Assembly (NCBI GenBank): GCA_013180625.2
Contig: SNVD02006942.1
Span: 1,550,001 to 1,614,000, forward strand
DNA from: Boswellia sacra
Lineage: Eukaryota; Streptophyta; Magnoliopsida; Sapindales; Burseraceae
Reading direction: 5' to 3'
Length of the DNA: 64,000 nt
The translations under genes and the position numbers were made by a program. Position 1 is the stretch's first letter; the number at the start of each line of letters is the position of its first letter. This document shows, in pieces, positions 1 through 12,131 of this stretch. A model generated the notes under the pieces. That model had not been told where the DNA came from, did not search any database, and saw only the letters and a list, made by a program, of their open reading frames with translations.

Positions 1-289
1 AATAATTAAGTTTTCGGATTGCTTTTACGCACAGATTATATGTTTGGGAATTATAAGAGGAATAAGGTAGAGCAAATTGTTAATAACTTGTAATGCTGAT
101 CCATGTGTGCTTACTACCTACGCTTGATTGAGTTAAGTATCACATTTTTCAGGGCTCAGGCTTTCTTGGCGATCCTGTTTGCGCGCTTGAAATAGGAGAA
201 TGAGATATATGCTTCAAGAGTTGCTTGAGGAAGTGATTTATTTTCCTCGACATCTGACATTTTGAGTTTAGTGTCCGAGGCTACACCAA
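1..289 (+). promoter_or_regulatory. 5' leader/upstream region of the DUF707 gene, with a uORF
   Basis: This stretch precedes the first coding exon of the DUF707 gene. A pyrimidine-rich tract ending in tttttcag near 151 looks like a 3' splice site, so the leader may itself be spliced. A short upstream reading frame of 21 codons starts at 200 and stops at 265, ahead of the main ATG at 290. The true transcription start is probably outside the window. Confidence 0.4.
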
Positions 290-3200
290 ATGGGGACAAT
301 ACACCGCAGGTTTGAATAATACTTCACACACCCAGAAATTATTTTGCTTGTTTCTAATCATTGAAGATTCCTGAATTTTGTATTTCAATATTATTTGTGT
401 ATTCTGATGAGGTTGCTAGTAAGGTGCTTACTAAGCCAACACCTTTTAACCCAATTTCATTTTTGCTTTGCAGTGGTTTCACTAAAAGAGCAAATGAGAG
501 TTCTAGGCTCATTATCACAACAATTCTGGGAATTCTTTTTGGATTTTTTGTTGGTATATTATTTCAATCAATTTCTATGGACAAGGTGCGTTTCCTCCAT
601 CAACATTAATGTTAATGCTGCACTAGATATCTATAGTCCATTTTCATTTATTCATACTCCTGCAGATTCATTTGCCATCGAGCCTTTCATCTTTTGAGGT
701 AGCTGTAGCAAGTGAAAGTCAAAATCATAACCGTGAATTTCTCACATCTAACAAAACAAGTGAAATTCCAAGGGTATGTGTAACGCTCTTCTCCTAGATA
801 CATATTCCTAATTTTAGTTTTTTTATGATGTTTGTTGAAAAGGTTATTCCACTGTGATTTGATATATGCGTTTTTAACTATCTTTATCATTTACAAAAAT
901 TAGTACAACAAAGTTCAACTTTATTGACAATTTTTGGGTCTTGTCTGATTGTATGCACAATATCTAGTTATGTGCAACATAAATATTACTCATATCATTT
1001 AATCTCCTAGCTATTACTGCAACTTTTGATAAATCGTAATTCTACTGAGTAGAATTTGTGTTTGACTTGTTCACTTTTGCTTTTATATATCTCTTCCTGC
1101 CTCCTCGTCTCAAAGCTATATTCATCAACTTAATCAGTTGATGTTATTTAGCTGTTTGGTACATTTGGTGTTTCCAGGATATATGTTTCAAGAAAATCCT
1201 GTGGAGTTATTATGTGAGAAATTGTGGTGTTAGATTCTGATTTTACTTGCACAATATCATGTTATGGACGGAGTAAAAGCTTAAAAGTAACACTTGAATT
1301 GTTGAATCATAAAATCTTAGGCCAATAAAGCATATTTGTTTAGTGATAATTTGTTTCAGTAAAAATGACTTTTGACTAGACTGTTTTGGTTTCTATGTAT
1401 TACTTTGCGGCTGCTTTGGTTCCTTGTATTCATCAACTTAAACAATAAATAATCATGATTTAGTTTGATAAGTTTGCTGGTCTCTTTATTTGTTTTTTCC
1501 TAGATATATGTTCCAACAAATCCTCGTGGAGCAGAGTTATTACCTCCAGGAATTATTGAGGCAGAATCTGATTTTTACTTGCGCAGATTATGGGGTGAAC
1601 CCAGTGAGGTATGTTACACAATACTCTAAAATTTGACAGTAATTGTTCGGGGATTCTTAATTCTTACCATTATGTACATGGCTAGAATGAGCTCGAACTT
1701 TGGATAGCCTTGTCCCTGTTTGCTGACTATAAGTGCTAAGTATAGCAATACTATTTACATTAAAGTTCTGATTTAAAGTGATTGCTTCTGCCAGCATAGG
1801 TTATAGAAGCAAGTGTTCTTCTGCTGTTATGGGATATGTAATGTACCATTGACAGCTTGAGACCATTTATACTGCAATGCTTGCTGTACATCTCCTTTGT
1901 TTCAAAAAACTGGAAAGTGTGCTTTTCATTGGATTCAATGTTCATTCTTCATAGGTCCCATGGATGGACACCACAGATTGTATTTGCTAAGTCTTTGCAA
2001 TACCTTCCTGTGAATAAGGTTCCCTGTTCATATTAGCTGTTGCACTTACATTGTAATGGCTTTAAATTGTGAATTCCTTTTAATAAATGCAAATTTGATT
2101 TGATAGGAAGGGTTTGGGGATGAATAGCTAATTGGAAGCATTTGTTATGGTGTTCTTCCTTTGTAGAAATTGCATTTCAGATATATGTTAGCATGTTGGA
2201 TGAACGATGACAGCAACAAGAACTTTTGGTTTGATTGGTTTACTGGATGTGAATGTTGATTAACCTTTTAGGTTATGGTAGTTCTTTGAGAGTTAAGTTT
2301 TCTAAAAATTTGCAGGATTTGAAGAAAAAGCCGAAGTATTTACTAGCAATAACAGTTGGTTGGAGTCAGAGATTAAATGTTAATGCAATGGTTAAAAAGG
2401 TTCAGGTCCATTCCCCTTTTTTTCCTCTCATTTAGTGAATTTTACTTCAGTGATATTGAAGCTTTTTGTTCTTTTATATTGTGATAGTTTTCTGAGGACT
2501 TCCAAATTTTGCTTTGTCACTATGATGGTAAGACTAGCGAGTGGGATGAACTTGAGTGGTCAAGGAGGGCAATCCATATTAGTGCAAGGAAACAATCCAA
2601 ATGGTGAGAATAAGGTCTTATGTATAGTATCATCCTACCTTTTAGCTCCTTTTATTAGATAGCCATTGAAAGTTGAAATTTCGTCTAGCCTGTCGGGTGA
2701 TAAATCTTCAGTCCTTTCATTCTTTCATGTTTGTATGTGTTTTGCAGGTGGTATGCAAAAAGGTTTCTGCATCCTGATGTTGTGGCAGCTTATGAATATA
2801 TTTTTATTTGGGATGAAGATCTTGGAGTTGAACACTTTAACGGGGACAAGTAAGTTCTCTTTAACCAGTTATGGTTTTTTGTCAAAGTCTAGCAGTTTAT
2901 TTTTCTTTCTAATTTGCTCCATACGATTAAACAGGTATATGGAGTTGGTTAAAAAACATGGTCTGGAGATTTCTCAGCCAGGTCTTGAGCCCAATAATGG
3001 ATTGACATGGCAGATGACAAAGCGGAGGGGTGACCGAGAGGTTCACAAGTAGGCTCTCTCTCTATCTTTCCTCTGTGTGTGTGTGTGTGTTGTGCACATA
3101 AATTAAATGGTTATTATTGGACCATTCATCATACTCATTTTTTAATGCATTATGTATATCTAAATTTGTGAACAGGTTTACAGAAGAAAAACCAGGCTGG

Positions 3201-6200
3201 TGTAGTGCCCCACACTTGCCTCCATGTGCCGCGTATGCTCTTTCTCCCTCTTTCTGCCTGCTTCTGAGATTACACACGCATGCATAGTATAGACCACTCG
3301 TGAACTTTGGCAACTTTTATGTCAAATACTTGATTCATATATTTATTAATAGCTTGACGTAGTCTTTCACTTGGCATCAAGTAATCATCATGGATAGTTA
3401 TAGCGTCTAACACTTCATTGTTTCATCCATCCCTGTTATTGTGTGGAGAGCATTGAGGTGGTACTGATAAGTGCTGTATGCTGTATTACAGCAGAGAGGT
3501 AGTGTTGGTAGGTGCTGTAGGGTGATACATTGTCATTGGTGATGGAAAGCGCAATCGTTTTCCTTATCGATAGAGTTAGCTTGCTAAATTTATAACCCAT
3601 TTTGGTGGTGATTTACATTGTTGTTGTCTTGTGAAAACAAATGTTTATAAATGATTTTCACTTTAGTGATTACCTGCATATTTAAAGATCAATTTTGAGG
3701 ACAAGGTATTGGATAACTGAAAACAGATTTAATTAATGTATTACTAACTTTTATAAATTGTGTCAATTGGGCTGTGGACAACCTGTTATCACTTTTTTTT
3801 TTTTTCCTATCCCTATTTGTGTGTCTGATTTCTCTTTTTTTTTTTTTTTTCCCTTTTTTTCAGCTTTGTGGAAATTATGGCCCCTGTATTTTCTCGGGAA
3901 GCTTGGCGTTGTGTTTGGCATATGATTCAGGTATGTCTATTTCATGTGAATGTGTATGTTGATTATACTTGTGTACATCGTTATATACAATATCCATTCA
4001 TATAGATACATTTAAACATATTATAGGGATTGACATATGCCAATAGCCTTTACATCATTTTACAAAATTTAGAGGGTAGCTGTGATTGACTTGGCATACT
4101 ATGAACAAATAAAATGGGCTATTATCTGCTTTTCTGATCCAAAATGACTGGTGGGCGTGATTCTTTTAATTTGGGAAATGGGGATGTTGGTTGAAAATAA
4201 AATTTCTTATGTGGTTCTAGCTTCCAAAGAAGATTAAACATGAGGGTATTTAAGACATTTTACTTTTATGGTTCAGGTTATTACAACTTAAATTTTGACA
4301 AAAAATCATGGTATTCCAGTCATTTCAATAAAATGATTGTGAGAGAGGAATTGGAAGATAGTTATCTTTAATGTTAATTTAGCGGTTTCACAACCATTGA
4401 ATTATAGTGAGTGGTTGGACAAGAAGTTGTGTCAAAATCTTAAGTTAGAATAGCATAAACCTATGTATATACACTTTTTAGCATATGTGTTCAGCAACTA
4501 CAGATAACATGTCCTGCTAAGCATGAGTTTAGCTCTAGCCTTAGGTATATACATCTCTTATGAACTTTTTCTATTTTTAACTGCTCTAACAAAATGGTCA
4601 ATTGTATTCTTGTAGAATGATTTGGTGCATGGATGGGGATTGGATTTTGCTTTGAGAAGATGCATAGAGGTTTGTATTTCTTTTGTCCCTTTAATTTTTC
4701 CTAATTTGACATGGTTGTTTTTAGATTGTGTATACGTATTAGAAAATGGCATTTAGTGTGCTTGTATAATTTCAATGGTGTTTGTGGAGCTATAAAAACA
4801 CGTGTTTGTGGGTACACGAGAGGGTGAGTATACATGCATATATCTACAGAAAATATTTGGGTATAAGTGGATGAACAATGACATTTATTCTGTCAGGTCA
4901 GTTGTGGAGACTAAGGTGCTCTAAGAGTAAGACTTACATAAAGATGACCCATTTAATAATATACAGTTGAATTATGAAGATACAGCTACTTACCTAATAA
5001 TTGTTCAAAGTTGTTACATGCCTACTACAGAGTTGGGCGTGTTCACTGTTCATTTTGAGGCAAATGTTTCATAGCTGATTCATATTGCTTGATTTGATCT
5101 GTGTTCACTGATGGTATGTAGAAGATATAGTTTAGTGACCCCATTAATTTATATGTTATGCCACCTCCACCTCTTGACACTTTAGAATTTGCAAGATCTG
5201 CTGTAGCTGCTTGAGTGCAAAAATAAAGGGAAATTATTTGGGAAACTTCAAATTGTTACAAGATAGTAGCAATCTATTGGCTAAGACCATAACCTATCTT
5301 GTCTAGAAGATATGATCAAGTAATGTTGACATTCAGAAGGGATTCAATCTATAAGGCAGAAAAGACTACTGATCTGTGTTTTAGGTTAAAAAGGATTGGA
5401 GGGGGTTCTTTTGATTGCTTTTGATGACACTTATGCATATCAGTATATCATTTTTGGGGCTTGAACGTAAAAGATTTTTCAGTCTAGTTGAAAAGACAGT
5501 ATTGATTTTTGATTCAGTGTACAATACTCTTGGCATGCTTGCTTTGTGAAAATCTCTGCATTTTTATAAGAATCTAGATATCATTTTTTTTTTTAATTCT
5601 ATCTGTACGGTTCTGTCCTACAGCCTGCACATGAAAAGATTGGTGTCGTTGATTCACAGTGGATCATTCATCAAGTCATTCCTTCCCTTGGAAGTCAGGT
5701 AGTTGTCTTCTACTTGCTGCATGATATAGCAAATGGAATTTGCCATATATTCTTATTGCATGTATGCTGTGCAGAAATTTTTGTTTGATTTTTCTTTCTG
5801 CTTATGCTTGTAAGCGTTTGAAATTATGGTAAATTAAAAAAAAAAAAAAAACCATAACAACAAAAGATAAAGCTTTTGAAAAAGGTTCCACAAGTATGGC
5901 AGAGTGTTTCAACAAAGTTTTAAATTGATAACCCGAAACTTTATGGGATTAAAAGATACGCAAAGATAATGTTTATGGGTTATTAAAAATATATATATGT
6001 AGTCATCCTTTATTTGTAATTTCTCTGGAAATCTTATGGAGCATGCTTGCAGAAAACCTATTCACTAAGTTCTGGATGGTTTTGGAACTGAAAATAGGTG
6101 ATATGTAGTTATACTTTTGATCATCTGAATTGGTGTTTAATTGAGTTTCTTTGAGGCTCCAGAGGGTACCCTTTTAGCTTTTCCCTCGGAGGATAAATTT

Positions 6201-6913
6201 GATCAATGGGTGATTCTTTGACTCATATTAGGTCTTTAAAAGATGTGGCATGTTGCATTAAGAACTTTCAAGAGAGATTTTGGCGTGTGTCACTACTAGA
6301 AAGTAGTGATAGAGTAGGCCTGGCTTAATCAACTGCTACAAATGCTTCTTCAGAATTAGGTTACTAAATGAGTTGTAAAGAGTCTCATCTATTCCCCACA
6401 GATTGTCTGATGCCATTACACTATCTAGTTAACTTTGCTTATGATGGCATTCTTTTAACTAGAATAGCCTCATTTACAGCCAGTTATAATTGTTATTATC
6501 TCTAGAAATTGATGTATGTCTCATTTATATGCCCGCACAATCTCTTGTCTGTCTCTTGGTTATAACTTTATTTCTTTTCTGCAAAATTTCAGGGTAAGGC
6601 AGAGAATGGGAAAGCTCCATGGGAAGGGGTATGTTTATTTATGATGTTATGATTATGCACTTGCATTTTTCTTTGAAGTAGTATTTAACATCTGATAAGA
6701 GTCCGCTGCTAACATTTTTTTTATCCGACAAAAGTACGTGAAAAAATTCTTCTCGGTAACTGTAAATATCAAGACTTCTTTAGCCTTTTCTAATTTTTGC
6801 TTTCCTCTTTGTACTTGCAGGTGAGAGCAAGGTGCAAAAGTGAGTGGAAGATATTTCAGGAACGACTTGCGGATGCAGATCAGGCATATTTTGCTCAAAT
6901 GGGGAAGGGATAA
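290..6913 (+). CDS. DUF707 family protein (predicted type II membrane protein), 14 coding exons
   Basis: Exons read as 290-309, 474-585, 666-773, 1504-1608, 2316-2399, 2488-2603, 2748-2849, 2935-3048, 3176-3232, 3864-3930, 4616-4669, 5624-5698, 6593-6628 and 6821-6913, giving 380 aa. All introns are GT..AG and phases agree at every junction. The start MGTIHR in a 20-nt first exon matches the usual family N-terminus. A hydrophobic helix at about residues 19-37 fits a signal anchor. The DUF707 (Pfam PF05212) body runs from about residue 118 to the end, with the conserved stretch FIWDEDLGVEHFNGDKYMEL. The D204-E205-D206 acidic triplet resembles a glycosyltransferase DXD motif, but that is inference: the biochemical role is unknown. 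Older databases label the family lysine-ketoglutarate reductase trans-splicing related, which should not be taken as function. Intron 3 holds a decayed copy of exon 4. Arabidopsis relatives, from memory, include At2g28310 and At1g08040. Confidence 0.93.
1171..1270 (+). repeat. Decayed duplicate of DUF707 exon 4 inside intron 3
   Basis: The stretch aligns with exon 4 (1504-1608) and its acceptor: both have a pyrimidine tract plus AG, then atatatgtt, aaatcct, gtggag, gagttatta, attctgattttacttgc-like and tatgg blocks in the same order. The copy has small deletions and an in-frame stop, so it cannot encode the exon. Flanking intron sequence is duplicated too: tattcatcaacttaa occurs near 1120 and again near 1428. 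This implies a tandem duplication of roughly 310-330 bp. Confidence 0.75.
3072..3091. repeat. (TG)n microsatellite in a DUF707 intron
   Basis: About ten TG dinucleotides lie directly after the donor of the intron following exon 8. It is a simple length-variable repeat with no evident function. Confidence 0.9.
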
Positions 6914-9239
6914 TTTTCTGGAATTTCCTTTACCATCTTCCTTGTACATGTCTGATTTTACTTGGCCTTGAGGGGTGTTTCATAGTTCGATTCTTCATGT
7001 GATAGTTTTGCTCAAGGTAGTGGGCTCAATTTCTGAGCCACATTTTGTGTATCTTACAGATACTCTCAGTTATATAAGAGAAGAGGAATGGTTTACTTAA
7101 TGGCTTTGTTTCCTCTGGCTGTTTTTTCATTTTTTGGCTTTTGGCATCAACAATCATCTTTCCCTTCTCATCAGATTGCGACTTTTTAGCCGATACTTGT
7201 TGTGCCATTCCTTATTTTCTATGATTTAGATGTGGCTCTTTCATATAAGTCTACATTTTCTATGGATAATTTAGGCATTTTTTGAATTTCGTGGTGCTTT
7301 CCTTGGAACGGAACTCGTTTCAATTCAATTGAAAAGCAGAAAGAGTACTGTTCAATAGTTAGTTTTTATTTAATTCCAACAGGTGCCATCTTTGCTGCTA
7401 AGTAGATGGGTCACTATGAGATGATGTTACTACAATATCGAGCTGTCGTCAGAATTTTGGTAAAATTTCAATGTAATGATGCAGTGTCATATTCAAAAAT
7501 TGCCAATTTGCCACGAAAAGGAACTATATTATTTGCAATTGCCAGACATTCAAACATGAAATTGATGATGCAAAGAAGCTGCCTTTTTTTTTCCTTTGGT
7601 CCTCGAATTCAAAATTTTGGATTTTGGATTTTTTTGCATCTTTAATTTGCGCTCCCAGGTACGCTCTGATGGATTTGTAATAATCGATGTTCTGGATTCT
7701 TGAGTATTCCTTGACCTTGACTATGTATTTTTGTTTTCAAATAACTTTCAATTATCCTTGTGGGTTCAAACTGGGATTTGCAGTCAAGTGATCGTTGTCA
7801 TGGGTGTTCGAATAAACGAAGTCTAGTTGATTTTGAAGTACTTGAATGTGCAGAGAGCGAAAGGCAAATTTTGAAGTATTTGAAAGTAGAGAGGCCAAAA
7901 GATATCGAGAATTGGTACTAAGCCAAGAGAAGTTTGAGTAGGGCCTAAAAAGTGAACACCTACTAACATCTTATTCAGTGCTTTTCCCAAAACATTAAAA
8001 ATATTTTCCTAATCCTAAAAAGTCATTTGAAAATAATATTCAACAGTATACTTATGTTCAATCACGATTTTTGTATAAATTAGAATTTCGATCTGTGCAC
8101 ATGATTGAGCAACTCTTCGTGATTATCATGATATTACCTAATCTTTAAAAAAATAAAATAAAATAAAAAAGATTGCTCTCGAATGAAATACTAAACATCA
8201 ACTCAATGCTGCACTAACCTAACTTAAATTATAAAATGCTTTGAGAGGTAACCCAATATTTTACCTATGTCAAAAGAAAAAAAATTATCTCGATTGACCG
8301 CGGTTAATACAAAGATTTTGATCTAAAAATAATGATTTTGATTGTGATTTGTTTCCGGCCAACATCAAGGTGATTGTTCGTAAAGAGAGAAAAAAGTGTT
8401 CAAAAACAAGCCCGCCCGTGCTGGTTGGTGATGGTGATGGAGACGGAGATGTTCAATTCAAAGGGGGTTATTTGGAGTGAAGTTGAAGTTGTCTCACCAA
8501 ACGTTTAAGAGGGTTTGAGGTTGGCAACCTTTTTTTGCTTGCATTTGCAGGTATCTCTTCATATAAGAAACGTTTGTTTCACCTTCCTAGCTTGTGTGCT
8601 AAGTCTCTCTCTCTCTTCTCCAATATTAATTCTTAAATGCTGGTTATAATTTTAGTTTACCATAGCCCCTTTGCTAATAATATTACAATACAACGAAACT
8701 CTCTCTATTTGATATTTTCTATATATTAATAAGTGAAACGAGTTAATTAATTAACAACAAAAACATGGATTTGCAAAGTAATAGGCAGATATATATTACT
8801 AGGCTAATTATATGGTCGAAGAGAGCTTCTAAGCTCTATCCATGTCAACATCTTTGATCCAACGAATAATATCACCCTTACAACTCACTTACAATCGACT
8901 TTTTTTACAAATCGAATAGGTAAAAATTCATTAAAAGAGGAAAAATAAAATTAAATAAGGGAACGAATTTTTGTCAACTCAAGTTATAAGGAGAGTTGAT
9001 TATAAGTGGGTTGTAAATATAGTATTGCTCTAATCTAATTAATTACACCAATAACAAAATATTACGAAGAGAAAAAAGAGGAGTTTATTGGTACGGAAAC
9101 AAAAAAAATAAGGGGGTAAATTGGAATTGGATCTGCCACGTGAAGATAAAAAAATGAGTACAATAATTAAACGGCGTTAGGCAATAGGCACCAACCTCCC
9201 TTGCAAATCAAAAATAAAAGGGGTCTTTCGAAATTCAAC
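6914..9239. other. 3' UTR of DUF707 gene and spacer up to the transporter promoter
   Basis: The first few hundred bases should be the 3' UTR of the DUF707 gene. The rest is AT-rich and shows no coding exon on either strand; the open frames here are short and lack codon structure. Near the right edge there is a G-box core (ccacgtg) at about 9136 and a TATA-like aaataaaagg at about 9211, which suit a promoter of the transporter gene downstream. Confidence 0.5.
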
Positions 9240-9276
9240 ATTCTCATACAAGCCAAGCCACCAGAAACTGCAAAAC

Positions 9277-9307
<31 letters not shown>

Positions 9308-9775
9308 TACACATTCATTTCCCTGGTGCCCATCACTGCAGCTCGCCGGACTCCGGTGTTTTCAAGGAGTTTTAGGAGCCCTTATATATACTTGTATATA
9401 CATATTATAGATATCTTGTACATTCATCTTCAAGTCTACAGAGTTTGCTTGTGATCAATTTTGGTTTCTGAGCTCCTAAAACTCCAGGCTTCTTCTTCTT
9501 TTAAGGTATGTAACTTGACCACTATCACTCATGAGAGCTTGTTTCTCTGTCACAGAAGACTCTGTAGATTGTTATATAAATTGTTATACATAAAGTTGCA
9601 TATAAATCAACATATATATTAACTCTTCTGATCATGATCAAATCATTCATTCAATTTCTAGTTGCTTAGATAATTTATATGTAAACATTATTTTTCTTTG
9701 CTAATATTTTATACATTGAGGAAGGGACGTGTAAAGTTTCGGTTCAATCGTGAGAATCACTCGATTAGCGTAACA

Positions 9776-9811
<36 letters not shown>

Positions 9812-10229
9812 ATGGGTTGATAGCTTAGCTTATTTTATGCACTTAAATCCAATAAAAATCATAGCAAAGATTGATCGTTAAATGCGCCAGTGGAAGAGAA
9901 GATTAATATATAGGAATCTAATCCAATGATGATTCACTTTGTGGGTACTTAACAGTGTCAGCTAGCATTATAGCGACATGAGTTGGACTAGTCAACACAG
10001 AAGATCAATTAATAAAAAATTTTGCATTGTCAAACTTCTAGGGTATCCGGCTAAATTTCCTGATGTTACTTCAAACCAAATTTGATAGTTTAGCTAGATC
10101 TACTATTATTAATTAATTGGCAGCTTAATTTCAATATATATTTTATTTTTATTTAATAAATGTATATATGGTTAGTTTCTCATCTTTCTGACTTTTTATC
10201 TTTTAATATTTTATGTTAATGTGGAAGAT
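9240..10229 (+). promoter_or_regulatory. 5' leader of the nucleotide-sugar transporter, with a leader intron
   Basis: A CT-rich tract (about 9279-9308) typical of plant leaders lies in the presumed first exon. A good donor, aaggtatgtaac, occurs at about 9506. The coding exon begins shortly before 10230, so an intron of about 0.7 kb in the leader is likely; its acceptor is probably the AG just before 10227. That intron holds a (TA)n run. Exact ends need transcript data. Confidence 0.5.
9780..9809. repeat. (TA)n microsatellite in the leader intron of the transporter
   Basis: About fifteen uninterrupted TA units lie within the presumed leader intron of the nucleotide-sugar transporter. Confidence 0.95.
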
Positions 10230-12131
10230 ATGGGAGAAATGTCAAGCTTTCAGTTAGGTGTTATCGGCGCACTGTTCCTTTCAGTGGCATCATCCGTCTC
10301 TATTGTTATTTGCAACAAAGCTTTGATGAGCAATCTTGGCTTCCCTTTCGGTAACTTTGTCCCTCTTCATGACATCTCTATCAATCAATAAATGAATATT
10401 AAATCTACGCGTTAAAACTTCAGTTTCCATGCTTTGATTTTTCTTCGTACCATTAACGAGTACTAGTTTAATAGGATATTATTGTTCATTAATGGGTAAA
10501 ATAATTTTCCATACTTTTATTTAATTAATTTGTTGTTGCTGTACAGCCACAACGCTTACAAGTTGGCATCTGATGGTAACATTTTGCACACTTCATGCGG
10601 CTCAACGCTTAAATTTTTTTGAGAACAAGTCGGTTGACATGAAGACTGTGATGCTGTTTGGCATTCTTAATGGTGTTTCAATTGGACTTCTAAACTTGAG
10701 CCTTGGATTCAACTCTGTTGGATTCTACCAGGTAGACTCAATTCAATTTAATATAATTACAACAAAAAGGACACTTAACATAAACAACAAAGTTTGTAGA
10801 TACCTTAAATATTTTTATCAGATAATTGGCCTTTTTTTCTGATGTATTCACCTTCAATTCTGGGTACTATATATTTTTGCAGATGACCAAACTTGCAATT
10901 ATACCATTCACAGTGTTATTGGAAACTGTTTTCCTGAAAAAGCAGTTCAGGTTAGAAATCCAATAGTTACCATTTATGAAAACAAGTAGCTAGATCCTAG
11001 CTGGGTTTTTCAGGCTTATTGATTTTTTTTTTTTTTTTGTGTTGGTTTTTACAGCCAGAAGATTAAATTATCACTCTTCCTCTTGCTTGTTGGGGTTGGC
11101 ATTGCCTCTGTGACCGATCTCCAGCTCAATATGCTTGGCACTATCCTCTCACTTCTAGCCATTGCCACCACCTGCGTTGGTCAAATTGTATCCTTTTAAA
11201 TTAATAGTTACAACAATTCATGTTCCTGGACTGGTCTCAAGTAACTTTTTGGTTAATGTAGCAAATTTAAAGCAAATTCAAAGGATTATTTATTCAGGTT
11301 GTTCTTAACTTGATGCTGAACTCAGCTGACAAATACAATACAAAAGAAGCTGAACGTCTCTTCTACACAGCTGCTCTATCAATCAGCTCCATTTCAGGCT
11401 GCTGTTCTCTTTGTCTCCGGCCCTTTAGTAGATCAGCTCCTCACCAAGCAAAATGTCTTTGCTTACAAATATTCTCCTATTGTCTTGGTAAACATACCAA
11501 CTTCCCCAGCTTCTTAAATCTTGATTCAACTTAATTTCTGAAGATTTCCCAGAAAAATTATAAAAATAAATTGATCAAATTTTCAAATACTTGCAGGTAT
11601 TCATCATCCTTTCATGTCTTATAGCAGTATCTGTGAACTTCAGCACCTTTTTGGTGATTGGCAAGACATCACCTGTTACATATCAAGTGCTTGGCCACCT
11701 CAAGACCTGCCTTGTGCTTGGCTTTGGCTATACATTGCTGCATGATCCCTTCACTGAGAGGAATATCATTGGAATTTTAATTGCCATTTTTGGGATGGGC
11801 TTGTATTCATTTTTCTGCACCCAAGAGAATAAAAAGAAGCAATCTGTCGATCTCTCATTGGCATCTCAGGTACTTCTCTTCTGTCTGCTATAGTTAAGTT
11901 TGTCAAAAACCTCTTCATCAAATTTGTAATGTTTTGAATTGCATAATATATAAAGGTTGATTCTTCAAAAATGACACTACTTTTGTGCCTAAAGCTAGCA
12001 TTTTTAATTAAATGGATGAATATTTGTGTCAGATGAAAGATCATAAAGATGCAACAGCACTTCTGGGTCATCATCATCAAGATAAAGAAGGCCATGAAGT
12101 TAAGAAATCAGCCAAGGATTCTCTTGTTTGA
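10230..12131 (+). CDS. UXT1-like: UDP-xylose transporter-like nucleotide-sugar transporter
   Basis: Coding exons are 10230-10350, 10547-10731, 10883-10950, 11055-11187, 11326-11487, 11597-11869 and 12033-12131, giving 346 aa. The protein is a multi-pass DMT/TPT-family carrier (PF03151). It starts MGEMSSFQLGVIGALFLSVA, has about ten hydrophobic helices, and carries two KT pairs in the late repeat (K246-T247 in GKTSP and K259-T260 in GHLKT) typical of the plant NST-KT group. The hydrophilic tail (about 300-346) contains a histidine run. By family knowledge, Arabidopsis UXT1-3 move UDP-xylose from cytosol into the Golgi for wall polysaccharide synthesis; similarity is strongest to that clade, and At2g28315 (UXT1) is also the positional counterpart from memory. 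The acceptor at 11325 is set by the frame, because an upstream ttcag near 11297 would break it. Substrate specificity is inferred. Confidence 0.93.

Noticed and set aside
395..697. 100-codon frame overlapping DUF707 exon 2
   Set aside because: It is a shadow of the exon in another frame; the exon frame joins in phase with neighbours.
10573..11893. Several frames of 74-100 codons in the transporter
   Set aside because: They are exon read-throughs into introns, or out-of-frame copies of true exons (for example 11310-11534).
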